Shown: one piece after another, positions 1 to 8,919 of the stretch
Layout of the letters: every line of letters begins with the position of its first letter
Position numbering within the stretch: position 1 is the first letter of the stretch
DNA from: Bacteroides fragilis
Lineage (GTDB): Bacteria > Bacillota > Clostridia > Lachnospirales > Lachnospiraceae
Direction: 5' to 3'
NCBI GenBank assembly: GCA_023664485.1
Contig: JAMPFK010000004.1
Coordinates: 62,001-126,000 of the forward strand
Length of the DNA stretch: 64,000 nt
Made by a program: the position numbers and the translations under genes
Notes under the pieces: generated by a model
Databases searched by the model: none
What the model was told of the DNA's origin: nothing
Seen by the model: only the letters and a program-made list of their open reading frames with translations

Positions 1-2
1 AG

Positions 3-1667
3 GCGGGCGTGCACTATATGAACGGCTTATATGAGATCCATCATATGATCGCTTACCGCGAGATGCTGATTTATTTCGGGCTGGCCGTGATCGCGACTTA
101 TAAACGGAAAGAGCTTTTGAACTGGGGAAATCTGGCCTATCTGGCCATCGCCGCATTTGTGGGACATGCTTATTACCGAAATCAGCTCGTTTCGCCGGAG
201 ATGGTAATGCCCGGTACGGAAGAGGGCATACAGGTTGTAAAGCTGACCGTATGGGCCGGCATCATTGCCGGTATCGTGATCCTCAATACGATCTGCGGCG
301 TCGTGAACGAAGTGCGCAGACTGCGGACAGACAGGATGCGGGGAGCGCGAAGCTTCAGTTTCTGGTATGGGGCGGTTCTGGCGGTATTCTTTGCGCTTTT
401 GATCGCGTTTCGGAATACAAGGGGCTGGCCGGTTTATCTTGTATGCGCTTTTAGTCTGTACTATGCGCGCGCGGCGGTATGGGAAAAAAAGGACAGGCTG
501 CTGCAGAACGTCTGTAACGGCATCCTGCTCCATTTTCTGGTGATGACCGGATACTGCCTGCTGCACAGGCCGTATATGTTCTACCGGTATTACCGCTATC
601 CGTTCGTTTTTCACACAGTGACGATCTGCGCCGTCTATCTGGCGCTGGTAGTATGTGCGGCGCTTGTAAAGCTGCTTGGCTGTTACCGCAGAGAGCAGAA
701 ATTTTCCTGTGTCTGGAAGGAATGGACGGTCTTTGGCATTTCCGTGGTCTATCTGATCTTTACCTTGTCGAGGACAGGCTATCTGGCGGTCGCCATCATG
801 GCACTCGTCGTTATTCCGGTCGTCTGTCTCGGTATGAAGAAAAAAGTAAAGAGCCTGATTTCGGCGGCGGCGCTGATGATACTGGCCGTGCTTCTCTGTT
901 TCCCGGCGGTCTTTACGGCCCAGCGCATTATCCCGGCGGTGTCCGCGCAGCCTGAGAGGATGGAAATCGAGGAGCTTCCGAGCGAGATCGAACACGGAAG
1001 AGATTTAGACTCCAATTATTATATGACGCTCCGGCGTTTTATCCATGTATTTCAGTCGAAAGTGCTCAGTATTCCCGATGAGGAGTGTATCAATCAGTAT
1101 AAAACTGCAAAAGCTGATACTGTCATATTAGTTGCTTCGGCAGATCTTTCGGGAAGTGAAATTCCCATGCAGGAGGAAGAGCCGGCGGATGAGGAACAGG
1201 GGGAAGAGGAAGAACAGACGGAAGGGGAAGAACAGCAGGAGAGCGATGCGGAGGCTTATACCAATGGGCGTCTGGATATTTTTAAGCTCTATTATGAAAA
1301 TCTGAATCGGGAAGGCCATGATGAAATGGGCATTACTCTGCCGGATGGAAATCTGATCGTACATGCGCATAATATTTATCTCCAGGTCGCGTATGATCAC
1401 GGAGTACCGGTAGGCATCGTATTTATTCTGTTTGGATTCAGTACGCTGATACAGTCAGCGCGTTATTATAGAAGGAGAAAAAACGACAGGCTGTGCAGTG
1501 CGCTGCCGCTCGCTTTGCTGATTTTATTCGCGGCGGCCGGACTGACGGAGTGGATCTTCCATCCCTGTAATCCGATTGCATTTTGTCTGTTGTTAATGCC
1601 TGCGCCGCTTTTGACCGATATGGGGCGCACCGCAGAAGGAACGGGTAGAGATGGAGAAGAAGCATAA
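3..1667 (+). CDS. O-antigen ligase/Wzy-type membrane protein, 5' end cut by window
   Basis: This is a polytopic membrane protein of the O-antigen ligase/polymerase superfamily, which joins or polymerises lipid-linked glycans on the outer face of the membrane. The reading frame is open to the left edge; a GTG lies at 9, but the true start is probably outside the window. Many hydrophobic segments are visible, and the segment around residues 243-275 contains TLSRTGYLA, resembling the conserved Wzy_C region. A hydrophilic part between the last membrane segments (about nt 1165-1250) is extremely Glu/Gln-rich, which is unusual. The C-terminal region contains a HAHNIYLQ motif, common in this superfamily. 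It overlaps the next gene by 17 bp, so both are probably in one operon. Polymerase versus ligase cannot be decided from the sequence. Confidence 0.82.
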   Translation, partial: AGVHYMNGLYEIHHMIAYREMLIYFGLAVIATYKRKELLNWGNLAYLAIAAFVGHAYYRNQLVSPEMVMPGTEEGIQVVKLTVWAGIIAGIVILNTICGVVNEVRRLRTDRMRGARSFSFWYGAVLAVFFALLIAFRNTRGWPVYLVCAFSLYYARAAVWEKKDRLLQNVCNGILLHFLVMTGYCLLHRPYMFYRYYRYPFVFHTVTICAVYLALVVCAALVKLLGCYRREQKFSCVWKEWTVFGISVVYLIFTLSRTGYLAVAIMALVVIPVVCLGMKKKVKSLISAAALMILAVLLCFPAVFTAQRIIPAVSAQPERMEIEELPSEIEHGRDLDSNYYMTLRRFIHVFQSKVLSIPDEECINQYKTAKADTVILVASADLSGSEIPMQEEEPADEEQGEEEEQTEGEEQQESDAEAYTNGRLDIFKLYYENLNREGHDEMGITLPDGNLIVHAHNIYLQVAYDHGVPVGIVFILFGFSTLIQSARYYRRRKNDRLCSALPLALLILFAAAGLTEWIFHPCNPIAFCLLLMPAPLLTDMGRTAEGTGRDGEEA

Positions 1668-3534
1668 ACCATTTAATGTAAAGTTATTTTATCGAAGAAC
1701 GGCCCTGATCATTTACGACGTTATCAGTATTATCATCGCGAGCTATCTGGGCATTATCATCCGTTATGAAGGAGGGATCGAGACGATCCCGGAGCATTTC
1801 ATGCAGTCGATCGAGCATTTTTTGCCGCTGAACATTCTGCTGACGCTGGTTATTTTTTATTTCTTCCGTTTATACAGCAGCCTGTGGGCTTTTGCGGGAG
1901 AGACGGAACTGCAGAATATCGTCGTTGCCTGCGTGACCTCGACGGTCATGAACGGCATCGGGCTTCAGTTTTTCAGAACGGCGGGGCAGGCGGTGCCGAG
2001 GAGCTATCATTTCCTGTATTTGTGTCTGCTGATCAGCTGTACTTTTGTGAGCCGCTTTTCGTACCGTTTTTTCAGGGGCCTCAAGCATAAACAGCAGAAT
2101 AAGAAAAATAAGATTTCCGTCATGGTGGTCGGCGCCGGGGAGGCGGCCAACGCCATTATCAAAGAAATCGTGAACAGTAATTTTTCCACGATGGTCATCC
2201 GCTGTATCATCGATGATGATAAGGGAAAATGGGGAAAATATATTCAGGGCATCAAAGTGACCGGAGGCCGGGATAAGATCGTGGAATGCGTCGATATCTA
2301 TAATATCGATGAGATCATCGTCGCAATGCCTTCCGCTTCCCGCGCGGAGATCAAAAATGTTCTGGAAATCTGTAAGGATACGAATTGTAAGCTGCGCTCC
2401 CTGCCGGGCATGTATCAGCTCGTGAACGGGGATGTCAGCGTCAGCAAACTGCGGGATGTCGAGGTGGAGGATCTGCTCGGCAGGGATCCGATCAGCGTCG
2501 ATATGGATTCGATCCTCGGATATGTACAGGGTAAGACGGTGCTTGTAACGGGAGGCGGCGGCTCCATCGGCAGCGAGTTGTGCAGACAGATCGCACAGCA
2601 TAAGCCAAGACAGCTTGTTATCCTCGATATTTACGAGAACAGCGTTTATGACGTACAGCAGGAATTGAAAATGAAGTATCCCGAACTGGATCTTGCCGTG
2701 CTCATCGCATCCGTGCGGAATACGAACCGGATGAACTGGATTTTTTCGGCGTACCGGCCGGATATCGTCTATCATGCGGCGGCGCATAAACATGTGCCGT
2801 TGATGGAAGACAGCCCGACGGAAGCGATCAAGAATAACGTATTCGGGACCTTTAAGACTGCGCAGGCGGCGGCGATGAGCGGTGCGAAAAGGTTCGTCAT
2901 GATATCGACGGACAAGGCGGTAAATCCGACCAATATCATGGGCGCCAGCAAGCGCATCTGTGAAATGATCATTCAGATTTTTAACAACCATTATGATACG
3001 GAATTTGTTGCCGTGCGTTTCGGGAATGTGCTCGGCAGCAACGGAAGCGTCATTCCGCTTTTTAAGAAGCAGATTGCGGAGGGCGGTCCGGTTACCGTCA
3101 CGCATCCCGATATCATCCGGTATTTCATGACGATCCCGGAAGCGGTGTCGCTCGTTCTGCAGGCTGGCGCCTATGCGAAGGGCGGAGAAATTTTTGTCCT
3201 GGATATGGGCGAACCGGTCAAAATTTTAGACCTTGCGGAAAACCTGATCCGCTTATCCGGTTACCGGGTAGGCGAGGATATTAAGATAGAATTTACAGGA
3301 CTGCGTCCCGGCGAAAAGCTGTATGAAGAACTGCTGATGGATGAAGAGGGAATGCGTGATACGGCGAACCGCATGATTCATATCGGCAGACCGATTGAAG
3401 TGGACGAGCGGGAATTTTTTGTACAGTTAAAGGAATTGAAGGACGAATGCCAGATCGAGAGCTCGGATATCCGGCCTCTGATTCAGAAGATCGTGCCGAC
3501 TTATCATTATGGAAACAACGGTTTTTCCACTTAG
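1651..3534 (+). CDS. FlaA1/PglF/CapD-type nucleotide-sugar 4,6-dehydratase, membrane-bound
   Basis: The 627-residue protein has the long-form FlaA1/WbpM/PglF architecture: about four N-terminal membrane helices (residues 15-135), a first Rossmann domain with VVGAGEAANA near residue 157, and a second, catalytic SDR domain with VLVTGGGGSIGSE near residue 300. The MISTDKAVNPTNIMGASK segment near residue 417 is the active-site region in which Met replaces the usual Tyr in long-form enzymes. These enzymes convert UDP-GlcNAc to UDP-4-keto-6-deoxy-GlcNAc (established for PglF and WbpM). The next gene is a DegT aminotransferase and the one after it a PglC-type transferase, the same order of activities as in the pgl bacillosamine pathway. 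The exact substrate is inferred. Confidence 0.93.
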   Translation: MEKKHKPFNVKLFYRRTALIIYDVISIIIASYLGIIIRYEGGIETIPEHFMQSIEHFLPLNILLTLVIFYFFRLYSSLWAFAGETELQNIVVACVTSTVMNGIGLQFFRTAGQAVPRSYHFLYLCLLISCTFVSRFSYRFFRGLKHKQQNKKNKISVMVVGAGEAANAIIKEIVNSNFSTMVIRCIIDDDKGKWGKYIQGIKVTGGRDKIVECVDIYNIDEIIVAMPSASRAEIKNVLEICKDTNCKLRSLPGMYQLVNGDVSVSKLRDVEVEDLLGRDPISVDMDSILGYVQGKTVLVTGGGGSIGSELCRQIAQHKPRQLVILDIYENSVYDVQQELKMKYPELDLAVLIASVRNTNRMNWIFSAYRPDIVYHAAAHKHVPLMEDSPTEAIKNNVFGTFKTAQAAAMSGAKRFVMISTDKAVNPTNIMGASKRICEMIIQIFNNHYDTEFVAVRFGNVLGSNGSVIPLFKKQIAEGGPVTVTHPDIIRYFMTIPEAVSLVLQAGAYAKGGEIFVLDMGEPVKILDLAENLIRLSGYRVGEDIKIEFTGLRPGEKLYEELLMDEEGMRDTANRMIHIGRPIEVDEREFFVQLKELKDECQIESSDIRPLIQKIVPTYHYGNNGFST

Positions 3535-3571
3535 GACGGGAATGCCGGATCGAATATTGGAGGGCTGAAAA

Positions 3572-4708
3572 ATGGGAAGAAAGAGAATTTATTTATCGTC
3601 TCCTACCATGCACGGCAAGGAGCAGGAATTTGTACAGGAGGCGTTCGATACCAACTGGATTGCGCCGCTGGGGCCGAATGTGACAGCCTTTGAACAGGAA
3701 ATGCTGGCTTATACGAAAGCGGGGTATGGGACGGCGCTGAGCGCGGGAACGGCGGCCATTCATCTGGCGGTAAAATTATTGAATATCGGGCCGGGCGATA
3801 TCGTATTCGTATCGGATCTGACCTTTTCCGCGACCTGTAATCCGATCGCATATGAGGGAGCGACGCCCGTTTTCATCGACGCGGAGCCGGATACCTGGAA
3901 TATGTCGCCGCAGGCGCTTGAAAAAGCCTTTGAGAAATATCCGCATCCGAAGGCGGTTCTTTGCGCCTATCTGTATGGCACGCCCGCGAAAATCGACGAG
4001 ATCATGGCCATCTGTGAGGCGCATCATGTGCCCTATATAGAGGATGCTGCGGAATCCCTCGGCAGTACCTACAAAGGAAAGCATACGGGAACGCTCGGCA
4101 GATTCGGCATTTATTCTTTTAACGGAAACAAGATCATTACGACATCGGGCGGCGGAATGCTGGTGTCGGCGGATGAAGAAGCTATTCAAAAGGCGCTCTT
4201 TCTGGCGACGCAGGCGAGGGATCCCGCGAGACATTACCAGCATTCCCAGATTGGATACAATTACCGGATGAGCAATGTTACGGCAGGCATCGGAAGAGGA
4301 CAGCTTCTTTATATGGAGGAGCATAAGGCGCGCAAGCAGGCGTTATACCGCCGGTATCAGGAAGCCTTTGCGGATATACCGGAAATCTCGATGAATCCGC
4401 TGAATCCGGACGGGGACGCCAATAACTGGCTGTCCTGTATGCTCATCGCGGCGGATTGTCAAGTAACGCCGAATGAGATCATGGATGCGCTGGATGCGGA
4501 AAATATAGAGAGCAGGCCGATTTGGAAGCCAATGCACGAGCAGCCCGTTTTTGCGGAATGCGATTTTCTGCCGCACAATGCGGACGGCAGCAGCGTAGGA
4601 AGCGACGTCTTTGCGAGAGGTTTATGCCTGCCGAGCGATATCAAAAATACAGAGGAAGATATGGAGCTGATCATTGGGATCGTGAGAGGATGTTTCGGAC
4701 GGCGGTGA
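3572..4708 (+). CDS. DegT/DnrJ/EryC1/StrS-family sugar aminotransferase (PglE-like)
   Basis: This is a PLP-dependent sugar aminotransferase that would install a 4-amino group on the keto sugar made by the preceding dehydratase. The 378-residue length is normal. The PLP lysine is K187 in SFNGNKIITTSGGGM, and an EDAAESLGSTYKG block precedes it, both hallmarks of the family. A GGAGGG ribosome binding site lies upstream of the ATG at 3572. The position between a FlaA1-type dehydratase and a PglC-type priming transferase suggests that it makes a UDP-4-amino-4,6-dideoxy-N-acetylhexosamine. The stereochemistry of the product cannot be read from the sequence. Confidence 0.93.
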   Translation: MGRKRIYLSSPTMHGKEQEFVQEAFDTNWIAPLGPNVTAFEQEMLAYTKAGYGTALSAGTAAIHLAVKLLNIGPGDIVFVSDLTFSATCNPIAYEGATPVFIDAEPDTWNMSPQALEKAFEKYPHPKAVLCAYLYGTPAKIDEIMAICEAHHVPYIEDAAESLGSTYKGKHTGTLGRFGIYSFNGNKIITTSGGGMLVSADEEAIQKALFLATQARDPARHYQHSQIGYNYRMSNVTAGIGRGQLLYMEEHKARKQALYRRYQEAFADIPEISMNPLNPDGDANNWLSCMLIAADCQVTPNEIMDALDAENIESRPIWKPMHEQPVFAECDFLPHNADGSSVGSDVFARGLCLPSDIKNTEEDMELIIGIVRGCFGRR

Positions 4709-4721
4709 AAGGGGAAATAAT

Positions 4722-5372
4722 ATGATATACGCAAAGTATCTGAAGAGAATACTGGACGTTTTTATTTCTCTGACCGCAGTCATCGTTCTGAGCCCGGTTC
4801 TGCTCGTCCTGTCGGTTCTGGTAAAAGTAAAACTTGGAAGTCCCGTTCTTTTCCGACAGGAGCGTCCGGGGAAAGACGAAAAGATTTTTACGCTCTGTAA
4901 ATTCAGGACGATGACGGACGCCAGGGATAAAAATGGCGATCTGCTTCCGGACAGCGAGCGGCTCACCGCTTTCGGAAAGATGCTTCGTTCGACGAGCCTT
5001 GACGAACTGCCGGAACTGTTCAATATCCTCAGGGGCGATATGAGCCTGATCGGGCCAAGGCCGCTGCTCGTGAAGTACCTGCCCCTGTATAACGATTTCC
5101 AGAAGCATCGGCACGATGTGAAGCCGGGGCTTACGGGGTGGGCGCAGGTGAACGGAAGGAACGCGATAAGCTGGGAACAGCGGTTTGAATTGGATGTTTA
5201 TTATGTAAACAACCTTTCTTTCCGGCTGGATCTGAAAATATTATTTCTGACGGCGGCGGTAGTGTTCCGGCGAAGCGGCATCAGCAGCGCCACAGACGCG
5301 ACAATGGAGGCTTTTACAGGAACGAAACCGGAAACGGGACAGAATAAAGAAAGAACGGAGTTACGGGAATGA
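4722..5372 (+). CDS. PglC-type polyprenyl-phosphate sugar-1-phosphate transferase
   Basis: This is a 216-residue monotopic phosphoglycosyltransferase of the bacterial sugar transferase family, which starts glycan assembly by moving a sugar-1-phosphate onto undecaprenyl phosphate. One N-terminal hydrophobic re-entrant segment (residues 8-38) is followed by a KFRTMTDARD block and the catalytic Asp-Glu pair in TSLDELPELFNILRGDMSL, then GPRPLL and the PGLTGWAQVNGRN block. It lacks the multi-helix N-terminal half of the WbaP type, so it is a minimal PglC-like enzyme. It overlaps the ATP-grasp gene by four bases (ATGA). A second, WbaP-type priming transferase lies at 44536, so two glycan chains may be started by this region. 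Confidence 0.93.
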   Translation: MIYAKYLKRILDVFISLTAVIVLSPVLLVLSVLVKVKLGSPVLFRQERPGKDEKIFTLCKFRTMTDARDKNGDLLPDSERLTAFGKMLRSTSLDELPELFNILRGDMSLIGPRPLLVKYLPLYNDFQKHRHDVKPGLTGWAQVNGRNAISWEQRFELDVYYVNNLSFRLDLKILFLTAAVVFRRSGISSATDATMEAFTGTKPETGQNKERTELRE

Positions 5373-6364
5373 ACATTTTATTTTGCAGCGTAGGAAGAAG
5401 ATGCGAGCTTTTAAGAGATTTCAGGAATTCTCTTGGAGACAGGGTGAAGATCGTGGTAACGGATAACAGCCCTTACGCGCCGGCATTGGCGTTTGCGGAT
5501 GTCGGCTATCAGGTGCCGTTGATTCATGACGAAGCCTATATTCCGATGATTCTGGATATCTGTCGAAGGGAGAAGATCGATGCGGTCACGACGCTGATAG
5601 ACCCGGAGATCGGCATTCTCGCCAGAAACCGGGAAAAGTTCGAGGCGCTTGGAGTCACGGTGCTGGCGCCTTATCAGGAGACGGCGGAACTTTGCTTCGA
5701 TAAATATAAGATGGCAAAATATCTGGAAAAGAACGGGATTCCTACGATAAAGACATTCGGATCGTTTGCGGAATTCAAAGATGCCTATGAGAAGAAAATG
5801 ACAGGATTTCCGGTCTTTGTCAAGCCAAGGACCGGCAGCGGAAGCGTGGGGGCAAGACGGATCGAAACTTATGAGATGCTTGAGGAAGCGACATCGGAGG
5901 ACGAGTCGCTCATCATTCAGGAGCTGATGACCGGAACGGATATGGACGCGGACGTTTATGTGGATACCGTCAGTCATCGGCCGGCAGCGATATTTTCAAA
6001 GCGTAAAATATCGACGACGATCGGCGGGGCGAATAAAACGATTTCTTTTAAGGACGAAAAACTCTTTTCTTTTGTGAAAAAAGCGTTGGAGGCATTTTCT
6101 TTTAACGGGCCTCTGGATATGGATCTGTTCTATCAGGATGGGGAGTACTATCTGTCGGAAATCAATCCGCGCTTCGGCGGCGCTTATCTGCACGCATACG
6201 GCGCGGGGGTTGACTTTTTCAGGTTAATTTACCATAATGTGATTGACGGGGAAGCGAATGAGGAATGTATCGGAAATTACGAAGAAGGAATCGTTATGAT
6301 GATGTATGACAGTGTTGTCATAAAGAAACTTTTGGATATCGAGGATAATGTGATTAAGCTATGA
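5369..6364 (+). CDS. ATP-grasp domain protein
   Basis: The 331-residue protein has the layout of a carbamoyl-phosphate-synthase-like ATP-grasp enzyme: an N-terminal alpha/beta pre-ATP-grasp domain, then FPVFVKPRTGSGSVGA (about residues 148-163, ATP-binding) and the metal-binding block ending YLSEINPRFGG near residue 270. ATP-grasp enzymes join a carboxylate to an amine through an acyl phosphate. It sits exactly where pgl clusters carry the PglD acetyltransferase, between the PglC-type transferase and a GT4 and with four-base overlaps on both sides. I infer that it may couple an amino acid or other acid to the 4-amino sugar. The substrate is unknown. Confidence 0.85.
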   Translation: MNILFCSVGRRCELLRDFRNSLGDRVKIVVTDNSPYAPALAFADVGYQVPLIHDEAYIPMILDICRREKIDAVTTLIDPEIGILARNREKFEALGVTVLAPYQETAELCFDKYKMAKYLEKNGIPTIKTFGSFAEFKDAYEKKMTGFPVFVKPRTGSGSVGARRIETYEMLEEATSEDESLIIQELMTGTDMDADVYVDTVSHRPAAIFSKRKISTTIGGANKTISFKDEKLFSFVKKALEAFSFNGPLDMDLFYQDGEYYLSEINPRFGGAYLHAYGAGVDFFRLIYHNVIDGEANEECIGNYEEGIVMMMYDSVVIKKLLDIEDNVIKL

Positions 6365-7491
6365 AAATTTTGATCTTAACGAATTATGCCAACGGCCTCT
6401 GGCTTTTCAGGAAAGAACTGCTGCTGGCGTTTCTGGAGGACGGTCATGAAGTCAGCGTTTCGCTTCCGCCGGATGAAAATGTAGCCAGGCTGGAGACGCT
6501 TGCTTTCCGGCAGAACAGAATCAGGATCGTTGAAACGCCGTTTGAACGCAGAGGAACCAATCCGATTAAGGATTTCGGACTGTTTCGGGCGTATCTTGGG
6601 CTCCTGAAGCGGTTAAAACCCGATGTGGCGCTGACATATACGATCAAACCCAATCTGTACGGAGGGCTGGCCTGCCGCTTCAAAAAGGTTCCGTACCTGT
6701 GTAATATTACGGGACTTGGCGCGGCGGTGGAAGAAGACGGGCTGATGAGCAGGCTGTTGTCCCGTTTTTACCGGGTCGCGGTGAAAAAGGCGGAATGCGT
6801 CTTTTTTCAAAATGGCAAAGACCGGGATTTTATGCTGCGGCGGAAAATTGCGGTGCATAACCATAAGGTTCTGCCGGGTTCGGGTGTTAATCTGAAGGAG
6901 CATCCTTTCGCGGAGTACCCGTCGGAGAAGAACGGCCTCGTTTTCCTGACGGTCATCCGGATTATAGAATATAAGGGAATCAGGGAATATCTGGAAGCGG
7001 TGCGCATTATGCACGAGCGGCATAAGGACGTGCGTTTCTGTCTCGTAGGGGAATATGAAGAGGATGTGCGGAAAGACTATGAGCCGCAGATCAACGAACT
7101 GGAGAAGAAAGGCGTTCTTCAATATTTAGGGCACAGGGACGATGTGCCCGCGCTCATGGCTGCAAGCCATGTAATCGTGCATCCGTCTTATTCCGAAGGA
7201 ATCGCAAATGTGCTTTTAGAGGCGGCGTCATGCGGCAGGCCGGTCATCGCGAGCAATATCAGCGGATGCGTGGAAACTTTTCTGGAGGGGAAGAGCGGGT
7301 TTTCTTTTACCGTAAGGAATACGGACGCGCTTATTGAGGCGATGGAAAAAATACTGGCCTTATCCGGGGAGGAACGGAAGCGCATGGGAATAGAAGGAAG
7401 AGCATGGGTGGAAAAGAATTTCGACCGGGCGCTCGTCATACAGGCATACAGGGACCGGATTGCGGAGCTGGAACATAGAAAGAAAAAATAG
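6361..7491 (+). CDS. GT4-family glycosyltransferase (PglA/CapM-like)
   Basis: This is a cytoplasmic GT-B fold glycosyltransferase of 376 residues. The N-terminal nucleotide begins ILILTNYANGLWLFRKELL, as in GT4 enzymes that add the second sugar to an undecaprenyl-linked acetamido sugar (PglA-like). The C-terminal donor domain has the typical HPSYSEGIANVLLEAASCGRP segment near residue 276 with the EX7E pattern. It overlaps the ATP-grasp gene by ATGA, so the five genes from 1651 form one compact unit. The donor sugar is not evident. Confidence 0.9.
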   Translation: MKILILTNYANGLWLFRKELLLAFLEDGHEVSVSLPPDENVARLETLAFRQNRIRIVETPFERRGTNPIKDFGLFRAYLGLLKRLKPDVALTYTIKPNLYGGLACRFKKVPYLCNITGLGAAVEEDGLMSRLLSRFYRVAVKKAECVFFQNGKDRDFMLRRKIAVHNHKVLPGSGVNLKEHPFAEYPSEKNGLVFLTVIRIIEYKGIREYLEAVRIMHERHKDVRFCLVGEYEEDVRKDYEPQINELEKKGVLQYLGHRDDVPALMAASHVIVHPSYSEGIANVLLEAASCGRPVIASNISGCVETFLEGKSGFSFTVRNTDALIEAMEKILALSGEERKRMGIEGRAWVEKNFDRALVIQAYRDRIAELEHRKKK

Positions 7492-7565
7492 ATACGCATT
7501 ATGCAATAAAGGATTGGTAAAACAAAATCTGTAACGCAGATTGCAGTGCAGAAATGAGGATGAAG

Positions 7566-8882
7566 ATGGGCTTATATGAAAAAATTGTGAACGGAGAAGA
7601 GAAGATTTCCCTTGTGGGGCTGGGGTATGTGGGAATGCCGATCGCCGTGGCGTTTGCAAGGAAGATCAGGGTGGTAGGATTCGACTTGAACGAGGCGAAG
7701 ATCGGCCTGTATAAGAAGGGGATCGATCCGACGAACGAAGTCGGAAATGAGGTCATCCGCAATACGGCCGTGGAATTTACCGCGGACGCGTCGAAGTTAA
7801 AGGAAGCGAGATTCCATATCGTGGCGGTGCCGACGCCGGTAAAGAGCGATCACACGCCGGATCTGTCGCCGATAGAAGGCGCCAGCCGCATTTTAGGGCA
7901 GAATCTGACAAAAGGCTCTGTCGTCGTCTATGAATCGACGGTATATCCGGGCGTGACGGAGGAAATCTGCGCGCCGATTCTCGAAAAGGAATCCGGCCTG
8001 CGGTGCGGCGTCGATTTTAAAATCGGTTATTCGCCGGAGCGCATCAATCCGGGAGACAAAGTACATAGATTGGAAACGATTACGAAGATCGTATCGGGGA
8101 TGGATGAAGAAACGCTCGATCTCGTGGCGAAGGTATATGAGCTGGTAGTGGAAGCCGGGGTTTACCGCGCCGAATCCATTAAGGTCGCCGAGGCGGCAAA
8201 GGTCATCGAGAACAGCCAGAGAGATATCAATATAGCCTTCATGAACGAGCTTTCCATCATTTTCCACAAGATGGATATCGATACGCAGGCCGTTTTAAGG
8301 GCGGCGGGCACGAAATGGAATTTCCTGAATTTCATGCCGGGGCTGGTAGGCGGACACTGTATCGGCGTAGATCCTTATTACCTGACCTATAAATCGGAAG
8401 AGCTGGGATATCATTCCCGCATCATTCTGGCGGGCAGACGCATCAACGACGAGATGGGCAAGTACGTTGCGGAAAGCCTTGTGAAGAACCTGATTAAAGC
8501 GGATATCCCGGTCAAAACGGCGAATGTGGCAATCCTCGGCTTTACCTTTAAAGAGAACTGCCCGGATACAAGGAACACGAAGGTGATCGATATCTACAAC
8601 GAGCTGGGCGAGTACGGCATCCGGCCGCTTGTCGTGGATCCGGCGGCGGATGAGGCCGAGGCGGAACGGCTGTACGGCATTACCTTTGGGAAACTGGAGG
8701 ATGTGAAGGAGATGGACGCGGTGATCGTTGCGGTCGCGCACGATGCGTTCAAAACCCTCGGAAAAGAGGATCTGGATAAATTTTATAAGGCGGGAAATGC
8801 GAAAAAAGTGCTTGCCGATATTAAGGGCGTGCTCAGGAAAGAAGAATACGGGACGGAAGATTACCAGTATTGGAGATTATAA
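7566..8882 (+). CDS. UDP-sugar 6-dehydrogenase (WbpA/TviB-like)
   Basis: This is an NAD-dependent nucleotide-sugar dehydrogenase that oxidises C6 to a uronic acid by two steps. The NAD-binding motif LVGLGYVGMPIAVAF is near residue 15, and the catalytic Cys is C265 in GGHCIGVDPYYL. The C-terminal domain has FTFKENCPDTRNTK. Spacing from AGGA (7557-7560) favours ATG 7566; ATGs at 7554 and 7560 are in frame and possible. The set is closer to the WbpA/TviB (UDP-HexNAc) type than to UDP-glucose dehydrogenase, so the product is probably a HexNAc uronic acid. That would supply the carboxylate for the two amidotransferases at 29970 and 33067 (inference). A 74-bp gap precedes it with no clear promoter. 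Confidence 0.93.
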   Translation: MGLYEKIVNGEEKISLVGLGYVGMPIAVAFARKIRVVGFDLNEAKIGLYKKGIDPTNEVGNEVIRNTAVEFTADASKLKEARFHIVAVPTPVKSDHTPDLSPIEGASRILGQNLTKGSVVVYESTVYPGVTEEICAPILEKESGLRCGVDFKIGYSPERINPGDKVHRLETITKIVSGMDEETLDLVAKVYELVVEAGVYRAESIKVAEAAKVIENSQRDINIAFMNELSIIFHKMDIDTQAVLRAAGTKWNFLNFMPGLVGGHCIGVDPYYLTYKSEELGYHSRIILAGRRINDEMGKYVAESLVKNLIKADIPVKTANVAILGFTFKENCPDTRNTKVIDIYNELGEYGIRPLVVDPAADEAEAERLYGITFGKLEDVKEMDAVIVAVAHDAFKTLGKEDLDKFYKAGNAKKVLADIKGVLRKEEYGTEDYQYWRL

Positions 8883-8919
8883 CGGGCGGCCGTTTCTGTT
8901 GGGCGGAATGGATGGTATT

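Noticed and set aside
1870..3105. Long minus-strand frame of 411 codons opposite the dehydratase gene
   Set aside because: It is the antisense shadow of a well-conserved gene, rich in Arg/His and without any recognisable domain or ribosome binding site.
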